The notes under the pieces were generated by a model, which was not told the origin of the DNA, ran no database searches, and saw only the letters and a list, made by a program, of their open reading frames with translations. Both the position numbers and the translations under genes were made by a program. Positions 23,161 through 32,327 of a stretch of DNA of 64,000 bases are shown in pieces. The DNA is from Putridiphycobacter sp965230195. Lineage in GTDB: Bacteria; Bacteroidota; Bacteroidia; Flavobacteriales_D; Crocinitomicaceae. Positions within the stretch are counted from its first letter, which is position 1, and each line of letters begins with the position of its first letter. The DNA is taken from assembly GCA_965230195.1 (NCBI GenBank), contig OZ245997.1:3782001-3846000 (forward strand), written 5' to 3'.

Positions 23161-26100
23161 ATGACAAAATTGAAAAGTATAGCACTGATTATAACTTGTT
23201 TCCAAACATTCTCTGGTTTTGCCGACCATGTTTCAGGAGCTAATATTACCTACAGCTGTACAGAAATTACCAATCATTATGCTATTACCGTAACACTTTA
23301 CCGCGATTGTTCAGGAATAGAGGCTCCGGATGCCGTAGCAATTGATGCCGAAAATACATGTGACTTACCTAACCTGACCATCATATTGCCTTTAATATCC
23401 TCTTCCGAGGTCTCTCAACTCTGTGAGTCAGAACAACAAAACAGTACCTGTAATGATGGAAATTTACCCGGTATGCAGGAATATATTTACTGCGATACTG
23501 TTGTTTTACCAGATACCTGCAATACATGGACTTTTACTTATTCTGTTTGCGCAAGAAATCAACCATTGGTCAATTTATTGGGATCCAGTTGTCTTTATAC
23601 CGAAACCGTTTTATATTCAGGGACTCAGGCCTGTAATAATTCCGTTACCATCAATGGCCCTCCAATACCATATATTTGTAATAGCATTCCTTCAACCTAT
23701 GATCTGGGAATACTTGAATCGGATGGCGATTCATTAGTTTTTTCGTTCGTGGATGCACTGACAGCTGGTGGAACCCCGGTGCCCTATGTTGCCAATTTTA
23801 CAGGGGACATTCCCATTCCCGGCATATCAATCGATCCCAATTCAGGTCAAATTACTGTTACACCAACTTTAAATGGTAATTTTGTAGTGGTTGTTTTGAT
23901 AGAAGAATACAATCAAAATGGTGAATTAGTAGGAACTTTAATGCACGAATTTCAATTTGTAGTTCAAAACTGTTCAAATTCACCACCTGAAGCACCGTTG
24001 AATGTAACAAATTTCAATAATTTCAATACCAATGCAACATTAACTAACGGTAATATGGTTACAGCCTGTGTAAATGATCAGTTTTGCATGGACGTTACCT
24101 TTACCGATCCCGATTTGGGAGACTCTCTGACACTGACTTCAAATATCAACGATTTTCTGCCTGAAGCCACATTTACGCAAACCGGAGTTAACCCGGCCAC
24201 AGCTACAATTTGTTGGACTTACCAGGAAGGGTATACAGGATCAATTATTTCTGTCAATGCAACAGACGGTGTTTGTCCAACCATTGGACTTGCAACATTT
24301 GTCATTGATCTTGACCTCCCTCCACCACTTCGAACGGGAAGAGATTCTGTGTTAAGTTTTTGCGAACCAATTGGAGAAATTAATTTATTTGACTACCTCG
24401 GCGGCTATCATACAACAGATGGTATTTGGTTTAATCAAAACTATGATACCATCCAACCCATTGTTCTTGCGGATACAATTAATTCCGGCATCTATACTTA
24501 TGTTGTATATGCTAATCCTAATGTCAGTAACTGCCTGTCTTCCGATTCGGCATTCTTATCTATTGGAAATGGTAGTGTATATGCAACATGGAGAGAAGAC
24601 AGCCTCCAAAACCTGTCTTGCTATGGTGCAGATAATGGTGTAGCCTTTGTAGACAGTATACATGGAGAAAACGGTCCTTTCGAAGTCATTTGGTCAGGAA
24701 CCAATGGTATTTTCGATATTCAAACTGTTCCTTCGGGTGGTTCAAGCTATAAAAATGACCTTTACCTTGGTATTTGGAGCGTTAGTGTTGCCGACACCAT
24801 TGGTTGTTTCTGGTCTCACAATTTTGACCTGAGCCAACCCGGCCTCATTAATATTGAACTGGAACCCGAAAATCCACAGTGTTATGGTATGTCTAACGGT
24901 TCCCTGACCGTTAACCATTCTAATACCCAGGGATCAAACGTTGTTTTTTCAATAGTTGACTCTAATAATAATACGGTCAATTTTAATGGTGCCAATACTG
25001 CTAACAGTTTAGTTGCCGGGTGGTACACTGTTTCACTAACTGACAGTGCAAACTGTACGATTATTGATTCAGTTGAAATTTTTAATCCTCTGCCACCTGA
25101 AATTGAATTAGCCATTACTGATCCACTTTGTTACGGAGAAGAAACAGGTTCTGCAATGGTCGATACTATCCTTAATACTCAGGGGGATTACGACCAGGTA
25201 TACTATATCTGGAGTGCTAATACCAGTAGCGAAAATGGTCTATCTGTTACCTCTGATTCAGAATTGGGTGCAGGAACTTATACACTTGAAATAACTGATG
25301 GTGTTGGCTGTTCCAGAGAAATAGTATTTACAATTGATCAACCCAACCCTTTGATTGGTATTACAGAGGTAATATCGCCAACATACTGCAGAACGAAAGG
25401 TTACCAAAGCGGAAATGGTGAAGTAACAGTAGCAACGGCCGGTTCAGATTTTTCGGGTTCAGGAAACGTCACCTACCACTGGGAAAACCTTACCAATGGT
25501 GATGAATCCAATAATACAACCTTTATTGTCCATGATCCGGGCTGGATGAAAGTAACTTTAAAAGACGCTCACCAGTGCTTATTCATTGATTCAATTTATG
25601 TGGACTCTTTAAATCCGATTGCTGATTTTGAGTTAGAATCTGACCAGTTTGAAGGTCCCGGAGAATATGAAGGCACAGAGGATGTGACAGTCCGGTTAAT
25701 TAACCAATCACTCAATTGCTATAAATCAACGGACCAACTTTCAGAAACAGCTTTTAAGATGAATTGGTATACAAATGCAGTACCTAATGGAGGGCATTGG
25801 TTTTTTATTAAGGATGAATATGAGATAACAGATACAATACTAAAAGGAGAACAGGAATACCAAACCTGTCTGGTAGCTAAAAATTTTAATCATTGTCAGG
25901 ATACATTATGCAAAATAATTTCGGTAAGGGCATTTCCAGAATTAGTTACCCCAAATGTATTTACCCCTGGCTCTTTTCCTAATCAAACTTTTTTCTTTCC
26001 TGCAAAGGGTATTGAAACATTTAATTGTTCAGTATTTAACAGATATGGTATTGAGGTTTTCAGGTTTACTGATATTACAGACCAATGGGACGGTAATTAT

Positions 26101-26217
26101 TTAAACAACAATCAGCCCTGTACTGATGGTACCTATTTCTACACCTACTCAGGTATAACAACCAAAGGGTCAACAATAAGTGGTGAAGGAAATATTAATT
26201 TGATCAGAAGCAAGTAG
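23161..26217 (+). CDS. Large surface protein with SprB-like repeats and T9SS type B (gliding-motility) C-terminus
   Basis: About 1018 residues from the ATG at 23161 (MTKLKSIALIITCFQTFSGF), which gives a normal signal peptide; an ATG four codons upstream is also possible. The N-terminal part (HVSGANITYSCTE, then ITVTLYRDCSG) is a cysteine-containing beta domain often seen at the start of such proteins. Cadherin-like repeats follow, then at about 475-735 three SprB-type repeats each opening with L/Q-CYG and closing with G-x-Y/W-x-V/L-x-x-x-D. The last ~90 residues (PNVFTPGSFPNQTFFFP, VFNRYGIEVFRF, WDGNYLNN, GTYFYTYSG) are the type B sorting domain. The likely role is adhesion or motility at the surface. 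Confidence 0.88.
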   Translation: MTKLKSIALIITCFQTFSGFADHVSGANITYSCTEITNHYAITVTLYRDCSGIEAPDAVAIDAENTCDLPNLTIILPLISSSEVSQLCESEQQNSTCNDGNLPGMQEYIYCDTVVLPDTCNTWTFTYSVCARNQPLVNLLGSSCLYTETVLYSGTQACNNSVTINGPPIPYICNSIPSTYDLGILESDGDSLVFSFVDALTAGGTPVPYVANFTGDIPIPGISIDPNSGQITVTPTLNGNFVVVVLIEEYNQNGELVGTLMHEFQFVVQNCSNSPPEAPLNVTNFNNFNTNATLTNGNMVTACVNDQFCMDVTFTDPDLGDSLTLTSNINDFLPEATFTQTGVNPATATICWTYQEGYTGSIISVNATDGVCPTIGLATFVIDLDLPPPLRTGRDSVLSFCEPIGEINLFDYLGGYHTTDGIWFNQNYDTIQPIVLADTINSGIYTYVVYANPNVSNCLSSDSAFLSIGNGSVYATWREDSLQNLSCYGADNGVAFVDSIHGENGPFEVIWSGTNGIFDIQTVPSGGSSYKNDLYLGIWSVSVADTIGCFWSHNFDLSQPGLINIELEPENPQCYGMSNGSLTVNHSNTQGSNVVFSIVDSNNNTVNFNGANTANSLVAGWYTVSLTDSANCTIIDSVEIFNPLPPEIELAITDPLCYGEETGSAMVDTILNTQGDYDQVYYIWSANTSSENGLSVTSDSELGAGTYTLEITDGVGCSREIVFTIDQPNPLIGITEVISPTYCRTKGYQSGNGEVTVATAGSDFSGSGNVTYHWENLTNGDESNNTTFIVHDPGWMKVTLKDAHQCLFIDSIYVDSLNPIADFELESDQFEGPGEYEGTEDVTVRLINQSLNCYKSTDQLSETAFKMNWYTNAVPNGGHWFFIKDEYEITDTILKGEQEYQTCLVAKNFNHCQDTLCKIISVRAFPELVTPNVFTPGSFPNQTFFFPAKGIETFNCSVFNRYGIEVFRFTDITDQWDGNYLNNNQPCTDGTYFYTYSGITTKGSTISGEGNINLIRSK

Positions 26218-26258
26218 TTTAGTATATTTACGAAAAGCTTGCTACTTAACTCAATATT

Positions 26259-29200
26259 ATGGCGGATCAACAAATGTCCCCTCTCGGTTTTTTTATATTT
26301 TGTTTTTCATTATTAGTCCTATCATCATCATGGAGCCAAAATGAAGGTAACATCTGGTATTTTGGTGATTTTGCAGGTATTGATTTTAATTCCGGAACAG
26401 CTGTAGGTCTCACCAATAGTGCCTTAACTACCGGTGAAGGTTGTGCAACAATTTGCGACAATAATGGTAATTTACTATTTTACACTGATGGCATTACAGT
26501 TTGGAACAGTAACCACTTACCAATGCCAAATGGTAATGGTAATTTAAGTGGCAATCCAAGCAGTAGTCAATCGGCTGTTATCGTCAAAAAACCGGGCAGT
26601 AACTCAATATACTACGTATTTACTGTTGATGCTCAGGGAGGGGCCGGTGGATTTAAGTATTCGGAAGTTGACATGACCCTTCAGGGTGGTTTGGGTGATA
26701 TCAATGCAAATGTGAACATCTCCATACTGACACAATCAACAGAAAAAGTTTGTGCTGTTCAGCAACAAAGTGGAAATGCATATTGGATAGTGACAAAATT
26801 GTATAATTCGAATGTTTATCACAGCTATGAACTGACTGCTGCAGGTTTATCTTTAACACCAGTTGTGAGCACGACCGGAGCAATGCCCGTAACCCCATTC
26901 TCAAATGCAATTGGTTACTTAAAAGCAACACTTGACGGAAGTAAACTTGCCTCTGTTTGCTGGGGGGATGGATATTTTGAACTTTGTGATTTTGATAATA
27001 GTACTGGTATAGTCAGCAATGCTATTTATTTTTCTTTACCAGCAGCTTATGGTGCTGAATTTTCACCAAACAGTGAAATTTTATATGTTTCCAGTTTAGT
27101 TGGAGGTAATGTTGGTGAAGGCATATATCAGTATGACCTTTTAGCCGGAACAGCAAATGATATTATCAATTCAGAACTTTATATTGGCGGTGCAGGTCAG
27201 TCCGGAGCACTTCAACTGGCACCTGATGGTAAAATATATGAAGCTCAATCTTTTAGTTCGATACTTGGAACTATTTCTAATCCAAATGCTTTAGGTATAG
27301 CTTGCACATATAACCCAAATGGGTTCTCACTACCCTCACCTACCATTTCAACATTAGGTCTGCCAACATTTCACAATAGCGCCACGTTCAACCAGTTTAA
27401 TTTTACAATTTGTGTTGGCGATTCTATTACGTTGATTGATGAAAGTTTAAATACCGCTCATAATTGGATTATTTCGGATGATCCGAATACCATTATTTCT
27501 CAGGATTCAGCGATTACAGTAGCCCCAACTACAACAACTATTTATCAGGTTTATGATTCTGGTGACACTTCAAGCTTTACTGTAAATGTTGATGTTCCAA
27601 TAAATATTACACTTGGAAACGATACTATAATTTGTCCTGAAGACAGTTTAATACTCTCCGTCCCCAATCCTGGCTTAACTTATAGCTGGATGGACAATTC
27701 CACAAACGACAGCTTAATAGCGTACAATAGTGGTATTTATTGGGTTGATGTTACTTCAGGCGCCTGCACTTCAAGAGATTCAATTGTGATTACTGCAGAA
27801 TCGATAATTGCAACTATTACTAATCTCATTAATGAATCCTGTTCGGGTTCAGGAGATGGAGGAGCAACTATTCAGAATATTTCAACCACCTCTTCTCCTG
27901 CAACTATAACATGGAAGGATCCTGACGGAAACGTATTTGATTCTCATACTGTTACTAACGGAGGTAGTTCCTCACAATCTAATCTAAGTTCAGGTATTTG
28001 GGAAATTATTATTGAGTCACCATCCGGTTGTCAATGGGATACCACATTCATTATTTCCAGTGGATCAACTGTCAATATTTCTACAAATATCAGTCACCCA
28101 CAGTGCTTTGGAACTTCTAATGGTTCAATTACAGTATTTTCGTTAACACCTGGAACATTTAACTTTGAAATATTAAACGCAGCCGGTACACTTTTAAATA
28201 ATAATGGTACCAATACTGCTAACTCTTTACCATCCGGTATCTACACCGTTAGTGTTTTTGATGATGGTGGTTGTGAAAATGAAACCACTATTATTTTAAC
28301 AGATCCTGCACCACTTTCTGTTGGTTTAACAACTCAAAATCCGCTTTGTCACTCTTATACAACCGGAAATGCTACAGCTGATACAGTCTATAATTACCAG
28401 GGAGATTATGATCAGATTTTCTATTCATGGGACCCAAACCCAAATGGAACAAACGGACTAAATATAACTACCAATAATGGGTTGGGAGCCGGTGAATATA
28501 CATTAGAAATAGTTGATGAAATTGGTTGTTCCAATGAGTTAACCTTTTTTATTACAGAACCTAATCCGCTTATCGGTGTTGTTGACATCCCATCTTTAAC
28601 ATACTGCAGAACCAAAGGTTTCCAAAAGGGAAATGGAGAAGTAACAGTAACAACCGCAGGACTGAACTCATCTGGAACAGGTAATTTATTATATCACTGG
28701 GAAAATCTTGAAAATGGAGATGAATCAAGCAATACCACTTTTATAGTAAATGAACCCGGATGGTTGGAAGTCACTATACTTGACCAAAACTTATGTACCT
28801 ATATTGAACAGGTTTATGTTGATTCCCTTAACCCAATTGCCAACTTTGAATTGGAATCGGATGAATTTACAGGACCTGGGCAATATGAGGGAACTGAAGA
28901 TATAGATCTTGAACTCATCAATACCTCTATTAATTTCGCAAAACCCACTTATCTGTTATCAGACTCAACATTTAAAGTGACTTGGTACAATAATGAACCT
29001 GGAAATGAAAATGGGAATTGGTTCTTCAAATACGATTATAACCTGACTAAAACCGATACCATTTTAACGGCCTTAAATGACACTGAAACAAACTATGAAG
29101 TTTGTCTGGTTGCTAAAAACTTTAACGATTGCAGGGATTCTATTTGCAAAATAGTCACCGTACACCCGTTTCCGGAATTAGAAGTTCCAAATGTATTTAC

Positions 29201-29453
29201 ACCTGGTGCTACTCCAAATAACGATTTTTTCTTCCCTTCCAGAGGAATTGGTGAATTCGATTGTAGTGTTTTTAACCGGTATGGTGTGGAAGTTTTCCAT
29301 TTCAACAGCATTAATGATAAATGGGATGGGAATAATTTAAATAACAATAAACCATGTTTAGAAGGTGTATACTTTTACACTTATACTGCAACAGCTACAA
29401 ATGGAACACCATTTGAAGGACAGGGTAATATTCACCTGATTAGAAAAAAGTAA
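26259..29453 (+). CDS. Large surface protein with propeller-like N-terminus and T9SS type B C-terminus
   Basis: 1064 residues with a signal peptide (FIFCFSLLVLSSSWSQ). Residues ~25-390 are a propeller-like region: NIWYFGDFAGIDFNSG at the start, several Y-x-F/V-x-D strand motifs, and GALQLAPDGKIYEAQ. PKD/SprB-type repeats follow, and a type B sorting domain (PNVFTPGATPNNDFFFP, VFNRYGVEVFHF, KWDGNNLNNN). The C-terminal ~430 residues are paralogous to those of the preceding gene, for example TYCRTKGFQKGNGEVTV versus TYCRTKGYQSGNGEVTV, so the two arose by tandem duplication or domain exchange. It is 41 bp behind that gene. Confidence 0.87.
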   Translation: MADQQMSPLGFFIFCFSLLVLSSSWSQNEGNIWYFGDFAGIDFNSGTAVGLTNSALTTGEGCATICDNNGNLLFYTDGITVWNSNHLPMPNGNGNLSGNPSSSQSAVIVKKPGSNSIYYVFTVDAQGGAGGFKYSEVDMTLQGGLGDINANVNISILTQSTEKVCAVQQQSGNAYWIVTKLYNSNVYHSYELTAAGLSLTPVVSTTGAMPVTPFSNAIGYLKATLDGSKLASVCWGDGYFELCDFDNSTGIVSNAIYFSLPAAYGAEFSPNSEILYVSSLVGGNVGEGIYQYDLLAGTANDIINSELYIGGAGQSGALQLAPDGKIYEAQSFSSILGTISNPNALGIACTYNPNGFSLPSPTISTLGLPTFHNSATFNQFNFTICVGDSITLIDESLNTAHNWIISDDPNTIISQDSAITVAPTTTTIYQVYDSGDTSSFTVNVDVPINITLGNDTIICPEDSLILSVPNPGLTYSWMDNSTNDSLIAYNSGIYWVDVTSGACTSRDSIVITAESIIATITNLINESCSGSGDGGATIQNISTTSSPATITWKDPDGNVFDSHTVTNGGSSSQSNLSSGIWEIIIESPSGCQWDTTFIISSGSTVNISTNISHPQCFGTSNGSITVFSLTPGTFNFEILNAAGTLLNNNGTNTANSLPSGIYTVSVFDDGGCENETTIILTDPAPLSVGLTTQNPLCHSYTTGNATADTVYNYQGDYDQIFYSWDPNPNGTNGLNITTNNGLGAGEYTLEIVDEIGCSNELTFFITEPNPLIGVVDIPSLTYCRTKGFQKGNGEVTVTTAGLNSSGTGNLLYHWENLENGDESSNTTFIVNEPGWLEVTILDQNLCTYIEQVYVDSLNPIANFELESDEFTGPGQYEGTEDIDLELINTSINFAKPTYLLSDSTFKVTWYNNEPGNENGNWFFKYDYNLTKTDTILTALNDTETNYEVCLVAKNFNDCRDSICKIVTVHPFPELEVPNVFTPGATPNNDFFFPSRGIGEFDCSVFNRYGVEVFHFNSINDKWDGNNLNNNKPCLEGVYFYTYTATATNGTPFEGQGNIHLIRKK

Positions 29454-29492
29454 CCGGAATAAGCCTTATTCTTAAGGTCAAATCGGTTATTA
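29452..29492 (+). terminator. Possible terminator after the surface-protein pair
   Basis: AACCG ... CGGTT arms flank an inner GAATAA/TTATTC hairpin and are followed by ATTATTTATT. The T-run is weak, so this is only a candidate. Confidence 0.35.
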
Positions 29493-29526
29493 TTTATTGT
29501 ATCTTAGTATAATACAAATTATTATT

Positions 29527-29937
29527 ATGACAGATACAAACAATCCATTTGAAAATTCAGAATTAACCAGCATCCTCGTAGTTAATAATCTTGACAAAGC
29601 TTTACCATTTTATACCGAAATTTTGCAGGCAGAATTGATCAGAACTTATGGTGGGACATCAGCAGTATTAAAATTCCTAAATAACTGGCTGTTATTAGTA
29701 ACCCCCGGCGATCCTACCGAAGACAAACCAGAGGTTTATTTTAAACCGAGTGAAAATATCAATTCGGTTCATCATGCTTTTACAATCCGGGTAACTGACT
29801 GCCAACATTCATACGAAATATTAAAAGAGCGGGGCGCTCAATTTATTACACCACCATATGATTGGGGAATGGAAATCAGATGTTTCTTCAGAGATGTAGA
29901 TGGAAACTTATTTGAAATTAGTGAGTTTACAGGTTAA
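29527..29937 (+). CDS. VOC-superfamily (glyoxalase/bleomycin-resistance-like) protein
   Basis: 136 residues from the ATG at 29527 (MTDTNNPFENSELTS); an upstream in-frame ATG at 29497 would add a poorly fitting tail. A single VOC module pair is visible: strand SILVVNNLDKALPFYTEIL, then VLKFLNNWLLLV, HHAFTIRV, and DWGMEIRCFFRDVDGNLFEI, which ends in the typical D-P/V-D-G-N-x-x-E metal-ligand glutamate. The family includes metal-dependent lyases, dioxygenases and antibiotic-binding proteins. Which activity this one has cannot be told. Confidence 0.82.
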   Translation: MTDTNNPFENSELTSILVVNNLDKALPFYTEILQAELIRTYGGTSAVLKFLNNWLLLVTPGDPTEDKPEVYFKPSENINSVHHAFTIRVTDCQHSYEILKERGAQFITPPYDWGMEIRCFFRDVDGNLFEISEFTG

Positions 29938-29980
29938 ACTGAACAGTTTTTAGAGAATTGAATAAATTGATATTTAGCCC

Positions 29981-30014
29981 TGACACGATTTGTCATTCCT
30001 CTCATCTACTTTCG
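29981..30014 (+). promoter_or_regulatory. Promoter with TGACA/TGTCA dyad
   Basis: TGACA-N5-TGTCA (29981-29995), 11 nt, then TACTTTCG (30007-30014), a one-mismatch -7 element. This matches the arrangement before the DUF4345 gene (1581-1616). The start codon is 23 nt further on. Confidence 0.42.
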
Positions 30015-30037
30015 CATTGAATCTAAATTATTGAACA

Positions 30038-30499
30038 ATGAAAAAAGTGAGATTAAACCCCTTTATGATCATGGGAATTGCTGTAAGGACCACCAATAAA
30101 AATGAACAGGCTGCTCAGGATATCAACCAATTATGGGATAGGTTTATCTCTGAAAATATTAAATCCAAAATTCCAAATCGGATTAACGATAATATTTATG
30201 CGGTATATACTGATTATGAAGGCGACCATACTAAGCCATATACCATGATTTTAGGATGTGAGGTCGATCGGTTTGACCAGATTCCTGTAGGTATGATTCC
30301 AAGGCATTTTATTGGAGGTAATCATGTGAAATTTACGGCTAAAGGTAATTTGACTGAGGATGCTGTGTATAATGAATGGCAAAAAATATGGAACTCAGAT
30401 TTGAACAGATCTTATACTGCTGACATAGAAATATATGGAAAAAAGGCTGTTAACCCTGTTAACGGAGAAGCAGATATTCTGATAGCCGTATCAAACTAA
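30038..30499 (+). CDS. GyrI-like/AraC effector-binding-domain protein
   Basis: 153 residues forming one effector-binding domain: an opening strand FMIMGIAVRTTNKNEQAAQD, the helix INQLWDRFI, the strand IYAVYTDYEGDHTKPYTMIL, a second half with VDRFDQIPVGMIPRHFIGG, and a final helix-strand with VYNEWQKIW and ADIEIYGK. There is no DNA-binding domain, so it is a stand-alone ligand-binding protein of the GyrI/integron-cassette type. Such proteins bind cationic small molecules or hydrolyse certain toxins. It lies in a group of short stress-type genes (VOC, GNAT). Confidence 0.8.
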   Translation: MKKVRLNPFMIMGIAVRTTNKNEQAAQDINQLWDRFISENIKSKIPNRINDNIYAVYTDYEGDHTKPYTMILGCEVDRFDQIPVGMIPRHFIGGNHVKFTAKGNLTEDAVYNEWQKIWNSDLNRSYTADIEIYGKKAVNPVNGEADILIAVSN

Positions 30500-30574
30500 T
30501 CACGAAAACCTGTGACACAACCGGAAATAAAATCTAATAATTGATACATTTACTCCTATATTTAATAATTAATT

Positions 30575-31111
30575 GTGGAGAATAACTTAACAGTCCGGAC
30601 CATAGAAGAACGTGATATTCCCTTAATTGTGGATTACTGGTTAAAATCAGATCCTGACTTTCTGGTAAGTATGGGGGTGGACTTAGATAAACTACCTTCC
30701 GGCCGGGAGTTGACAGAAATGCTCAAATCTCAGATTGATTCACCACTAAAAGAAAAAAAGTCTTACGCCTTAATCTGGGAGGAATACAACCAACCCATTG
30801 GGCATTGTAATGTCAATCAGATTGTTTATGGCCAACAAGCACATATGCACCTTCATATATGGCATAAAAAATTACGCCAAAAGGGCATTGGGCAAAAGTT
30901 AGTCAGACTTTCACTTCCCTTTTTCTTTGAAGATCTGGAATTGAAAGTAGTCTATTGCGAGCCATATGCACTTAATCCTGCTCCCAATAAAACGCTCAAA
31001 CGTGTTGGGTTTTCTTTTATTAAAACGTACAGGACTATTCCGGGAAGCTTAAATTTTGAACAGGAAGTTAATCAATGGAAATTATCTGAAGAAAACTATA
31101 AAAAGCTTTAA
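30575..31111 (+). CDS. GNAT-family N-acetyltransferase
   Basis: 178 residues from a GTG start; no in-frame ATG gives the full N-terminal strand LTVRTIEERDIPLIVDYWL. GNAT motifs are visible: the beta4 strand and the acetyl-CoA loop in LRQKGIGQKLVRLSLPFFF (Q-x-x-G-x-G/A-like), and the motif B region VVYCEPYALNPAPNKTLKRV followed by GFSFIKTY, typical of ribosomal-protein-type acetyltransferases. A TATATTTA -7-like box lies 10 nt before the GTG. The substrate is unknown. Confidence 0.82.
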   Translation: MENNLTVRTIEERDIPLIVDYWLKSDPDFLVSMGVDLDKLPSGRELTEMLKSQIDSPLKEKKSYALIWEEYNQPIGHCNVNQIVYGQQAHMHLHIWHKKLRQKGIGQKLVRLSLPFFFEDLELKVVYCEPYALNPAPNKTLKRVGFSFIKTYRTIPGSLNFEQEVNQWKLSEENYKKL

Positions 31112-31225
31112 GAACAATCTTCTTAACCACCCTCCTTTAATCCTACAAAATGTGTTTTTTTCAATTCATGAGAAATAAGATAATTTCCTATGATTTGTAT
31201 CATTAAAAAAGGATATAATCCTGCT

Positions 31226-31416
31226 TACCTTTGAGTAAAGAAATACCAGAGGGATGAATGGTATTTCAGGTTAAATAATTGAAAGATTTGTTAAATAGTA
31301 TTAAGGTGTCACAGTGGTTACAGACAACCTTATAAAAAGGTTCACGCATGGGGACATGCTGAATAGTTTAAATTTTAGTTAGTTGTGGAAAGGAACTCTT
31401 CGGAGTTCCTTTTTTT
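31226..31416 (+). ncRNA. Free-standing small RNA of ~180 nt between GNAT and folD
   Basis: The -7 element TACCTTTG (31226-31233) predicts a start near 31238. The transcript would end at a perfect terminator (31391-31416), about 179 nt later. No reading frame of note lies inside. Hairpins visible: AAATACC/GGTATTT (31241-31266), AACCTT/AAGGTT (31326-31342), and UUCA-c-GCAUG/CAUGC-UGAA with a GGGA loop (31341-31363). It is not a folD leader, because folD has its own -7 box after the terminator hairpin. The size is that of 6S RNA, and 6S lies next to a folate gene in enterobacteria, but I cannot assign the family. SRP RNA is excluded by the lack of the GGAA-loop core. Confidence 0.6.
31391..31416 (+). 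terminator. UUCG-loop intrinsic terminator
   Basis: AGGAACTC (31391-31398), the tetraloop TTCG, and GAGTTCCT (31403-31410) followed by six T. This is an 8-bp perfect stem with the extra-stable C(UUCG)G loop. It ends the small RNA. Confidence 0.92.
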
Positions 31417-31418
31417 AC

Positions 31419-31426
31419 TATATTTG
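31419..31426 (+). promoter_or_regulatory. -7 promoter element of folD
   Basis: TATATTTG fits TAnnTTTG exactly. It begins 3 nt after the terminator's T-run and lies 28 nt before the folD start, so folD is transcribed independently of the small RNA. Confidence 0.6.
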
Positions 31427-31454
31427 ACAGTCTCATCAAAACAGCAATAATTTT

Positions 31455-32327
31455 ATGATTTTATTAGACGGAAAACAAACATCACAAGATATTAAAGATG
31501 AAATAAAGGTTGAAGTTTCTGAACGCAAAGCCCAGGGAAAAAAGATTCCTCATCTTGCCGCAGTGTTAGTAGGAGATAATGGTGCCAGTATTACCTATGT
31601 TAATGCAAAAGTAAAGGCTTGTGAATATGTTGGTTTTGAGTCTTCATTGATTAAATTACCTGCTGATATAACAGAGGCCGAATTACTTGATCAAATTGAA
31701 AAGTTAAATTCCAACCCTGAGATTGACGGGTATATTGTTCAGCTTCCGTTACCTGATCATATTGATGAGCTTAAAGTCACTCAGGCCATTTCTCCATTAA
31801 AAGATGTTGATGGTTTCCATCCTGAAAGTCTGGGTAAAATGGTATTAGACCTCCCCTCTTTTTTACCGGCAACCCCTTATGGTATTGTTCAATTGCTGGA
31901 TCGATACAATATTGAGACCTCAGGTAAGCACTGTGTGGTAATGGGACGTAGTCATATTGTTGGGTCTCCCATGAGTATTTTAATGGCGCGAAAAAATAAG
32001 GTAGGAAACTGTACGGTAACTTTAACGCATTCCAGAACAAAAAATCTTGCCGAGATTACACGATCGGCTGACATCTTAATTGTGGCATTAGGTCTGACTG
32101 AATATGTGACAGGTGATATGGTTAAAGATGGTGTTGTAGTGATTGATGTTGGTATTACCAGAGTTGAAGACCCGACAAAAAAATCAGGTTTCAGACTGTT
32201 GGGAGATGTTAAGTTTGATGAAGTTTCGAAAAAGGCATCCTATATTACGCCAGTTCCTGGTGGTGTGGGTCCTATGACAATTGCCTCGTTGTTAATGAAT
32301 ACACTCCAAGCCGTTAAATCTGAATAG
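31455..32327 (+). CDS. folD: Bifunctional methylenetetrahydrofolate dehydrogenase/cyclohydrolase
   Basis: 290 residues, the usual FolD length. The catalytic region SITYVNAKVKACEYVG contains the Y-x-x-x-K pair. The signature segments DGYIVQLPLPDHID, KDVDGFHPESLGKM and PATPYGIVQLL are present, as is the NADP-binding GRSHIVGSPMSILM and the C-terminal PVPGGVGPMTIASLL. It interconverts 5,10-methylene-THF and 10-formyl-THF in the cytoplasm, supplying purine and formyl-Met synthesis. The lipoprotein archaemetzincin gene overlaps its 3' end by a few bases if the CTG start proposed there is right. Confidence 0.97.
   Translation: MILLDGKQTSQDIKDEIKVEVSERKAQGKKIPHLAAVLVGDNGASITYVNAKVKACEYVGFESSLIKLPADITEAELLDQIEKLNSNPEIDGYIVQLPLPDHIDELKVTQAISPLKDVDGFHPESLGKMVLDLPSFLPATPYGIVQLLDRYNIETSGKHCVVMGRSHIVGSPMSILMARKNKVGNCTVTLTHSRTKNLAEITRSADILIVALGLTEYVTGDMVKDGVVVIDVGITRVEDPTKKSGFRLLGDVKFDEVSKKASYITPVPGGVGPMTIASLLMNTLQAVKSE

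Noticed and set aside
31226..31416. SRP (4.5S) RNA
   Set aside because: The conserved domain IV core with a GGAA-type loop and asymmetric A/C bulge is not present; the GGGA loop hairpin lacks the flanking conserved bases.
31112..31454. Riboswitch (THF-type) or leader peptide for folD
   Set aside because: A complete terminator and a separate -7 box for folD separate this stretch from the gene, and no short peptide frame is convincing. It fits an independent RNA better.
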